From contig NZ_VFOZ01000001.1 of NCBI RefSeq assembly GCF_006716425.1, forward strand, positions 6,262,001 through 6,326,000: DNA of 64,000 nucleotides, in the 5' to 3' direction. Under the pieces are notes generated by a model that was given only the letters and a program-made list of their open reading frames with translations, did not search any database and was not told the DNA's origin. Made by a program: the position numbers and the translations under genes. Below, one piece after another: positions 58,961-64,000 of this stretch (positions are counted from its first letter, which is position 1; the number at the start of each line of letters is the position of its first letter). The stretch comes from Actinoallomurus bryophytorum. Its GTDB lineage: Bacteria > Actinomycetota > Actinomycetes > Streptosporangiales > Streptosporangiaceae.

Positions 58961-58991
58961 GGCCCACGTGGCGTCACACCACGTGGGCCCG
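58961..58991 (-). terminator. Terminator after PHB depolymerase gene
   Basis: A 12-bp perfect stem (GGGCCCACGTGG / CCACGTGGGCCC) with a 7-base loop, 16 bp beyond the depolymerase stop on the minus strand and just before the VanX-like start. Confidence 0.75.
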
Positions 58992-59006
58992 CGTCAGAGA
59001 AGGCGG

Positions 59007-60026
59007 TCAGCCGCCGAGCGCGTGCACCATCCTCATGATGGCCTCGATCTGTGCGCCGCCGTGGGTGTCGTAGTTGCCGGCGTTCAGGTAGCCCCACCAG
59101 TCCCAGCAGCCATTGGGGTTGCTGCCGAAGTTGGCGGTGGCCTGCGGGTAGAGCACGATCATGTTGTTCGTGTCGCCGTACTCATTCAGGTGCGCCTTGG
59201 TGACGAACGTCGTGCCGACCGATCCGGCGCTCTGCAGGCAGCCGTGCAGCGCGACCATCAGGCGGCAGGAGGCCCCGGACGCGCAGGCCGGCGGCACGTA
59301 GGCGTATCCCGTCGCGCCCATGCTGATCGCGCTCGCGCTGCCGTTCGGCGCGTAGGCGTTCTGGTCGAAGGACACGACCGAGCCGGACGGGCTGCCGGCC
59401 GGTGCGGTCACCGACCCGAACAGCTGGCCGAGCATGGTCTTCTCCGGGTCGAGGCCGCCGCAGTTGTTGATGTAGGGCGTGTAGCTCGTGCCGCAGGCGT
59501 TCGGGCCGAGCGGGCTCACCCAGGAGTGCGCGGCCGCCGTCGTGTTGTCGTACTTCACGTTGGCCCCGAAGTCCTTGTAGAACTGCACGAGGTCGTTCGA
59601 GGAGCCCACGCTGACGGTCGTGTCGGCGGTGCCGTGGAAGACGTACACCGGGTGGCCCGACAGGCCGGCGACGTTGTCGATCGCGCCCGAGGCGGACCGG
59701 GTGCGCGCCGTCTGCTCCAGCGAGGCGAGCTGGCGGCTCTGGATGTTGTACATGCAGGCCAGCTGGGCCGTGGTGAGACTGCCCAGGGCGCAGTGGTACG
59801 GCCCGCCGGCGAAGACGCCGACGCCCTTGAAGGTCCCGGAGTACGCGACGTGCAGCTGGTCGGCCATGAAGCCGCCGGAGGAGACCCCGGAGGCGTAGGT
59901 GGCGCTGATGTTGTAGCGCCCGAGAGTGGCGGCGTGGGCGGGGGTGGCGATGACGGTGCCGAGCAGGCCGGTCACCGCCAGGGTGAGTGCGGCGCGGCGG
60001 AGACGGCGCAGCAGAGTGGTTCTCAT
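59007..60026 (-). CDS. Secreted short-chain-length PHB depolymerase-like esterase
   Basis: A 339-residue secreted alpha/beta hydrolase with signal peptide (RAALTLAVTGLLGTVIATPAHA). It has the lipase box as SGVSSGGFM (nucleophile Ser about residue 50), YVFHGTADTTV (Asp) and a C-terminal HGGAQIEAIM (His), in the order of catalytic-domain type 2 PHB depolymerases. An internal ALHGCLQSAGSVG oxyanion segment is present. It would hydrolyse polyhydroxybutyrate or short oligomers outside the cell. ATG 60026 gives a clean signal peptide. Confidence 0.85.
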   Translation of the reverse strand: MRTTLLRRLRRAALTLAVTGLLGTVIATPAHAATLGRYNISATYASGVSSGGFMADQLHVAYSGTFKGVGVFAGGPYHCALGSLTTAQLACMYNIQSRQLASLEQTARTRSASGAIDNVAGLSGHPVYVFHGTADTTVSVGSSNDLVQFYKDFGANVKYDNTTAAAHSWVSPLGPNACGTSYTPYINNCGGLDPEKTMLGQLFGSVTAPAGSPSGSVVSFDQNAYAPNGSASAISMGATGYAYVPPACASGASCRLMVALHGCLQSAGSVGTTFVTKAHLNEYGDTNNMIVLYPQATANFGSNPNGCWDWWGYLNAGNYDTHGGAQIEAIMRMVHALGG

Positions 60027-60089
60027 CGGATACGCGGCATGACGATCCCGGTCTTGAGACCAGGAAGCACACACCGCTCCCTCCCTTGA

Positions 60090-61349
60090 TTGTCGGTGGT
60101 GGCGGTTGGCGTGTTGGTGTGCGATTTCGGCTTGCGCCCACGCCTACCCAAGAGCAGGCGCTCTTGGAGCACTGCGCACATGCCCGCTTTGTATGGAATC
60201 TCGCTGTAGAGCAGCACGCGCATTGGCGTCCAGGGCGAGCGAGCGCGCCTGGTTATGCGAAACAGTCGCGCCAGTTGACTGAGGCGAGAAGAGAATTCGC
60301 ATGGCTGGCGGCCGGGTCCCATACGGTGCAGCAGCAGGCACTTCGGGACCTCGCCCAAGCTATGGCCAACTTGTTCGCCGGAACCCACCGTGGGCCAACG
60401 TGGCGCAAGGCGGGCCGGCACGAGGGATTCCGCATCGTCGGAAAACGCGGAAACCAGTGGGACGTACGCCGCGTATCCCGCAAAAGTGGTGCAGTGAGAA
60501 TCCCCAAGGTCGGCTGGGTGCGGTTCCGCTGGACCCGCACAGTCCCCGATGAGGTCAAGTCTTTTCGTGTCAACCGAGATGGGGCTGGACGCTGGCATGT
60601 CTCCTTCGCCGTGATCCCGCCACCGATCGGCAGGCCGGACACCGGTGAGATCGTCGGTGTGGATCGTGGTGTGGCAGTCTCGGCGGCGCTGTCGACTGGC
60701 GAGTTGTTGATGGTGCCTGGCCTCCGGGAAGGTGAGGCGAAGCGTCTGTTGAGGTTGCAGCGGAGATTGGCACGCGCGAAGCGGAACTCGAACCGGCGAA
60801 AGCGGGTCAAGGCCGCGCTCGGTCGATTGAGGACGCGTGAGACCGATCGGCGCAAAGATTGGGTTGAGAAGACCTCCACCGACCTTGCCCGCCGTTTCGA
60901 CCGCATCCGTGTAGAAGATCTGAAGATCCGCAATATGGTCCGTTCCGCGCGTGGCACCGTTCAGATCCCGGGCAAGAACGTCCGTGCCAAGGCGAGCCTG
61001 AACCGGTCCATTCACGCTGCTGGATGGGGCCTGCTGGTGACACGTCTGGAGAACAAGGCGCCGGGCCGGGTGGAGAGGATCGATCCCGCGTTCACTTCGC
61101 AGATTTGCAATACCTGTGGGTACTGTGCTTCGGAAAGCCGTGAGAGCCAAGCGGTCTTCTGTTGTCGCACCTGTGGGCACACCGATCATGCGGACGTGAA
61201 TGCGGCCAAGAACATCGCCGTCGGGCGGACGGTGACCGCGCGGGGAGGCTGGCCGTTGGGCGGGCCCGTGAACCGTGAACCTCAACCTGTTTTCTCCTCT
61301 GTGTAAGACGGGTTGGAATCCCTCGCCTTCAGGCGGGGGAGGACGTCAA
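60090..61349 (+). mobile_element. Solo tnpB element of the IS200/IS605 type
   Basis: One tnpB gene with a right-end hairpin and terminal TCAA (61346-61349), and no tnpA transposase. TTGAT (60085-60089) just before the proposed left end equals the target motif of ISDra2-type elements; the left end itself is unusually short (about 30 bp before the start codon), so the left boundary is tentative. The element separates two secreted hydrolase genes. Confidence 0.6.
60119..61306 (+). CDS. tnpB: RNA-guided endonuclease TnpB
   Basis: A 395-residue protein. The N-terminal helical domain starts RFRLAPTPTQEQALLEHCAHARFVWNLA. The RuvC active site is complete: Asp182 in GVDRGVAV, Glu266 in RVEDLKI and Asp359 in HADVNAAKN. 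The zinc finger between them has CNTCG and CRTCGH pairs. Length is normal for the family, and no frameshift is seen, so it should be able to cut DNA guided by an RNA from the element's 3' end. GTG 60119 was chosen because similarity begins there. It is divergent from the depolymerase gene. Confidence 0.9.
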   Translation: MRFRLAPTPTQEQALLEHCAHARFVWNLAVEQHAHWRPGRASAPGYAKQSRQLTEARREFAWLAAGSHTVQQQALRDLAQAMANLFAGTHRGPTWRKAGRHEGFRIVGKRGNQWDVRRVSRKSGAVRIPKVGWVRFRWTRTVPDEVKSFRVNRDGAGRWHVSFAVIPPPIGRPDTGEIVGVDRGVAVSAALSTGELLMVPGLREGEAKRLLRLQRRLARAKRNSNRRKRVKAALGRLRTRETDRRKDWVEKTSTDLARRFDRIRVEDLKIRNMVRSARGTVQIPGKNVRAKASLNRSIHAAGWGLLVTRLENKAPGRVERIDPAFTSQICNTCGYCASESRESQAVFCCRTCGHTDHADVNAAKNIAVGRTVTARGGWPLGGPVNREPQPVFSSV

Positions 61350-61366
61350 GGTGCTCCTTCCTGGGG
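61200..61366 (+). ncRNA. Putative omega (guide) RNA of the tnpB element
   Basis: By analogy with ISDra2-type systems, the guide RNA scaffold overlaps the 3' end of tnpB and the right end. Seen directly: an 8-bp hairpin CCCTCGCC-TTCA-GGCGGGGG (61320-61339) followed by AGGACGTCAA (61340-61349), a typical right-end tail. The guide would be the flanking sequence from 61350, beginning GGTGCTCCTTCCTGGGG. The 5' boundary is arbitrary. Confidence 0.5.
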
Positions 61367-62716
61367 AAAGAGCGTGCAGGTGTTGGCGAGGTCCCCGGAG
61401 GTGGGTCTGGGCAGGGTGGCGCTGGGCGGCGGCCGGTGGCCCGCCGACCAGCCCTCCAGTGCGGTGAACGCGGCTCGGAAGCAGGGCAGGATGGGCCGCA
61501 GCCGGTCCGGATAGGTGTCGTACAGGCCGTCGACGTGGTTGCCGCCCTCGATCCGGTAGTAGCGGAGGTCCCCGCCATGGGAGCGGACCATCCGCGCGTA
61601 CACGTCGGCGTCCTGGGAGATCGGCAGCAGCGTGTCGAGCGTGCCCTGCAGGGTGATCAGCGGCTTGCGGATCCGCCCGGTCAGGGAGACCCGTGCGACG
61701 GCCTGGTGCACCGCGCGGGGCCGGGAGGCGTAGGAGTAGTCGGCGTCGCAGCCGGGTGTGCCGCTCGCGCAGTACGGCGTGCCCGCCTCGGTGGCGCCGT
61801 CGTAGGACGGGTCGAACTCCTCGCGGTAGACCCGCTGCGTCAGGTCCCAGTAGACCTGCTCGTGGTAGGGCCACAGGAACTCCGAGCCCGGCGCGAGCCC
61901 GGCGGCCAGGAGCGCGTCGTGCGCGGGCAGGGCCCCCGCGGCGTACGCGGGATAGTTCTTCAGCACGGCCGGCAGGTAGGTGAACAGGTTCGGCCCGTCC
62001 GCGCGCCACAGCGTGCCTTCCCAGTCCACGCCGCCGGAGTACAGCTCCGGATGGTTCTCCAGCTGCCAGCGGACCAGGTAGCCGCCGTTGGAGATGCCCG
62101 CCGCGTACGTCCGCGCCGGTGCCCGTCCGTACCGCCGGGCGACGACGGCCTTGGCCGCGCGGGTGAGCTGGGTGACGCGGGTGTTCCACTCGGCGACCGC
62201 GTCACCCGGCCGCCGGCCGTCGCGGTAGAAGGCCGAGCCGACGTTGCCCTTGTCGGTCGCGGCGTAGGCGTACCCGCGGGCGAGCACCCAGTCCGAGATC
62301 GTGAAGTCGTTGGCGTACTGCGCGCGGTTCCCGGGCGTCCCGGCGACGACGAGGCCGCCGTTCCAGTGGTCGGGCAGCCGGATGACGAACTGCGAGTCGT
62401 GGTTCCAGCCGTGGGTGGTGTTCAGCGTCGAGGTGTCGGGGAAGTAGCCGTCGATCTGGGCACCCGGGACGCCGCTCGGATTGTGCGCCCCGGCCGGCTG
62501 AAGACCTGCCCACTGGGCCGGGTCGCTGTGCCCGTCGGTGACGGTACCGGCGGTGGTGAGGTCGGGCAGGCACGCGCCGATCTGGTACGCGGCGCCCGGC
62601 ACCGCCGTGTCGCAGCGCGGCACGGCACCCGGAGGAGGCGCGGCGGAGGCGCTGAGGGGAGGCGCGAGGAGGGCGAGCCCCGATATCAGCGCGGCAAGGT
62701 TGCGCAAACGCGGCAT
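61346..62716 (-). CDS. Secreted alpha/beta hydrolase (tannase / 3HB-oligomer hydrolase-like)
   Basis: A 456-residue protein with signal peptide (LAALISGLALLAPPLSASA). The nucleophile elbow is YAAGISNGGYLVRWQLE (Ser about residue 209), the acid Asp is in LQGTLDTLLP and the His in IEGGNHVDGL. Cysteines (PYCASGTPGC, LPCF, NTC) suggest disulfides. It could be a tannase/feruloyl-esterase relative or a 3-hydroxybutyrate-oligomer hydrolase; the PHB depolymerase next door favours the latter but does not prove it. Its TGA stop lies within the terminal TCAA of the tnpB element. Confidence 0.75.
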   Translation of the reverse strand: MPRLRNLAALISGLALLAPPLSASAAPPPGAVPRCDTAVPGAAYQIGACLPDLTTAGTVTDGHSDPAQWAGLQPAGAHNPSGVPGAQIDGYFPDTSTLNTTHGWNHDSQFVIRLPDHWNGGLVVAGTPGNRAQYANDFTISDWVLARGYAYAATDKGNVGSAFYRDGRRPGDAVAEWNTRVTQLTRAAKAVVARRYGRAPARTYAAGISNGGYLVRWQLENHPELYSGGVDWEGTLWRADGPNLFTYLPAVLKNYPAYAAGALPAHDALLAAGLAPGSEFLWPYHEQVYWDLTQRVYREEFDPSYDGATEAGTPYCASGTPGCDADYSYASRPRAVHQAVARVSLTGRIRKPLITLQGTLDTLLPISQDADVYARMVRSHGGDLRYYRIEGGNHVDGLYDTYPDRLRPILPCFRAAFTALEGWSAGHRPPPSATLPRPTSGDLANTCTLFPQEGAP

Positions 62717-63014
62717 AAAGGGCTCCCTGCGTCATCGGCACCCCCCGAGAACGCCCAAATCGTCACCGGATCCGTCGGGACAATCCACCGTGTACCGCCA
62801 CACTTTTCCGTTGCCGAACGTGTGTGCGCCCCACATCGGCCGCCTGACCGCGAACCGGGCGCGTGTCAAAACGCATGGCTGTCGCCCGCATATATGGCGG
62901 TAAAACGTCCCTAAATGGCTGATTGTGTGGTCGCGGCACATGGTTCGCGGTGAGGGCGCGACCTAGGGTTCCCGGAACAACGATCAGGTTTCCCCCTTTA
63001 CCCGAGGAGAGCGG
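62717..63014. other. Divergent intergenic region, promoters
   Basis: About 300 bp between the leftward hydrolase and the rightward ABC genes, AT-richer than the genes (e.g. around 62880-62940). No gene is seen. GAGGAGAG just before 63015 is the ribosome-binding site of livG. Confidence 0.5.
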
Positions 63015-63770
63015 ATGGCAACGGTCCTTTCCGCCCAGGGCCTGTCAAAGGAGTTCCGCGGCTTCCGCGCCGTCGATGATGTCGACCTCGAAGTGCACGA
63101 GGGCGGAGTGCACGCGCTCGTGGGCCCGAACGGCGCCGGCAAGACGACCCTGTTCAATCTGCTCACCGGATTCCTGAGGCCGACGGAGGGGCGGATCACC
63201 CTTGGCACGCAGGAACTCTCCGGCCGGCCGCCCGAGCAGATCGCCCGCCTGGGCGTCGCGCGCTCCTTCCAGATCACCAGCCTGTTCCCGCAGCTGACCG
63301 CGCGCGAGCACGTCGAGCTGGCGCTGCAGGGCGGCACCGGTCTGGGCTGGCGGTTCTGGCGGTCCGAGAAACAGCTGGCACGCTTCGGCGACCGCGCGAA
63401 GGAGCTCCTGGCCCAGGTACGCCTGGCGGACCTGGCCGAGACCCACGCGGGCGCGCTCTCGTACGGGCACAAGCGTGCCCTCGAGCTCGCGCTGGCCCTC
63501 GCGCTCGATCCCAAGGTGCTGCTCCTCGACGAGCCGACGGCGGGCATGGGCGCCGAGGACGTCGACGCCACGGTCGAGCTGATCGGCCGTGTACGCGAGG
63601 GCCGCACGGTCGTGCTGGTCGAGCACAACATGAACGTCGTCGCCTCGCTCGCCGACAAGGTGACCGTGCTGCAGTCGGGCCGGGTCCTGGCCGAGGGCCC
63701 GTACGCCGAGATCCGGCACGACCCCCGGGTCATCGCCGCCTACCTGGGAGACGCCGATGCTTCGGATTGA
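63015..63770 (+). CDS. livG: Branched-chain amino-acid ABC transporter ATPase LivG
   Basis: A 251-residue ABC ATPase. Walker A GPNGAGKTTLFNLL (about 36-49), LivG-type GVARSFQITSLFPQLTAREHVEL after it, degenerate signature ALSYGHKRALELALAL and Walker B LLLDEPTAGMG, and the C-terminal LAEGPYAEIRHDPRVIAAYLG typical of LivG. It powers uptake of branched-chain or related amino acids (or amides) with LivF. The ATG follows GAGGAG. It overlaps livF by 14 bp. It starts the operon here; permeases and binding protein would have to follow livF outside the window. Confidence 0.9.
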   Translation: MATVLSAQGLSKEFRGFRAVDDVDLEVHEGGVHALVGPNGAGKTTLFNLLTGFLRPTEGRITLGTQELSGRPPEQIARLGVARSFQITSLFPQLTAREHVELALQGGTGLGWRFWRSEKQLARFGDRAKELLAQVRLADLAETHAGALSYGHKRALELALALALDPKVLLLDEPTAGMGAEDVDATVELIGRVREGRTVVLVEHNMNVVASLADKVTVLQSGRVLAEGPYAEIRHDPRVIAAYLGDADASD

Positions 63771-64000
63771 CCGGTTGTCCGCCTGGTACGGCGAGGCGCG
63801 GGCGCTGCGCGAGGTCTCCCTGGAGGTCGGCGAGGGGGAGATCGTCACCCTGGTCGGCCGCAACGGCGCCGGCAAGACGACCCTGCTGCGTTCGGTGATG
63901 GGCCTGCACACCCAGGTCGAGGGCACCGTGGAGTTCCTCGGCGCGGACGTCTCCCGGCTGGCGCCGCACCGGCGGGCGCGGCGCGGGCTCGGCTACGTGC
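63757..64000 (+). CDS. livF: Branched-chain amino-acid ABC transporter ATPase LivF (partial)
   Basis: The first 81 residues are present: MLRIDRLSAWYGEARALREV, then LEVGEGEIVTLVGRNGAGKTTLLRSVMGL with Walker A at about 34-41, and the LAPHRRARRGLGYV segment characteristic of LivF. The gene runs off the window edge. It overlaps livG by 14 bp and is surely co-translated. Confidence 0.9.
   Translation, partial: MLRIDRLSAWYGEARALREVSLEVGEGEIVTLVGRNGAGKTTLLRSVMGLHTQVEGTVEFLGADVSRLAPHRRARRGLGYV

Overview
The window is about 70 % GC. It has GTG starts, short GTGA/TGATG overlaps between co-transcribed genes, an AfsR/SARP regulator, two SAM-dependent methyltransferases of the DUF574 type, a FHA-ABC transporter, CebR- and BlaI-type operators and a soluble high-affinity [NiFe]-hydrogenase. 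Together these point to the chromosome of a large-genome, soil-type filamentous actinobacterium (Streptomyces / Streptosporangiales-like). I see no tRNA, rRNA, CRISPR array or origin. All assignments are by reading; no database search was run.

Layout. 0-7 kb: the tail of a PaaZ-like protein, a GNAT acetyltransferase, a flippase-like membrane protein, two divergent BlaI-type repressors, two large polytopic membrane proteins and a degenerate PAP2-like protein. 7-13 kb: FHA-ABC transporter, a scar of two decayed genes (class III aminotransferase and amidase fragments), a DUF574 methyltransferase and a ROK-family protein. 13-20.5 kb: agmatinase, MBL hydrolase, a winged-helix regulator without receiver, a GT2 glycosyltransferase coupled to a 35-residue membrane peptide and a MarR regulator, separated by several unrelated minisatellite-like arrays. 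20.5-31.5 kb: a secreted GH2 exo-glucosaminidase-like enzyme facing a CBM2-GH5 cellulase with a perfect CebR box between them, an MBL/FAD-monooxygenase pair, an AfsR-like regulator, a possible Cys-rich metallothionein-like peptide and a second MarR regulator. 31.5-41.3 kb: PF03773-type permease, ArsR regulator, GDSL hydrolase, a 1.85-kb gene-poor stretch, GntP permease, a second DUF574 methyltransferase and a second GH2 enzyme sharing an upstream motif with the first.

41.3-46.3 kb is one leftward operon for a group 1h (formerly group 5) [NiFe]-hydrogenase: small subunit, large subunit, NifU-like protein, an unlisted 35-residue membrane peptide, HypA, a hypothetical protein and possibly a histidine phosphatase. 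46.3-53.3 kb: SRPBCC-like protein with Zn-alcohol dehydrogenase, Ser/Thr kinase, a stand-alone alanyl-tRNA synthetase and a STAS protein. 53.6-56.1 kb is an alcohol dehydrogenase / TetR pair bounded by inverted remnants of an IS481-family element. 56-64 kb: XRE-type regulator, SDR enzyme, secreted VanX-like dipeptidase, PHB depolymerase, a solo TnpB element with intact RuvC residues and a recognisable right end, a secreted alpha/beta hydrolase, and the start of a branched-chain amino-acid ABC operon.

The main themes are extracellular polymer use (cellulose, chitosan-type glycans, polyhydroxyalkanoate), atmospheric-H2-type energy metabolism, and an accessory zone with unusually many tandem-repeat arrays and broken genes.
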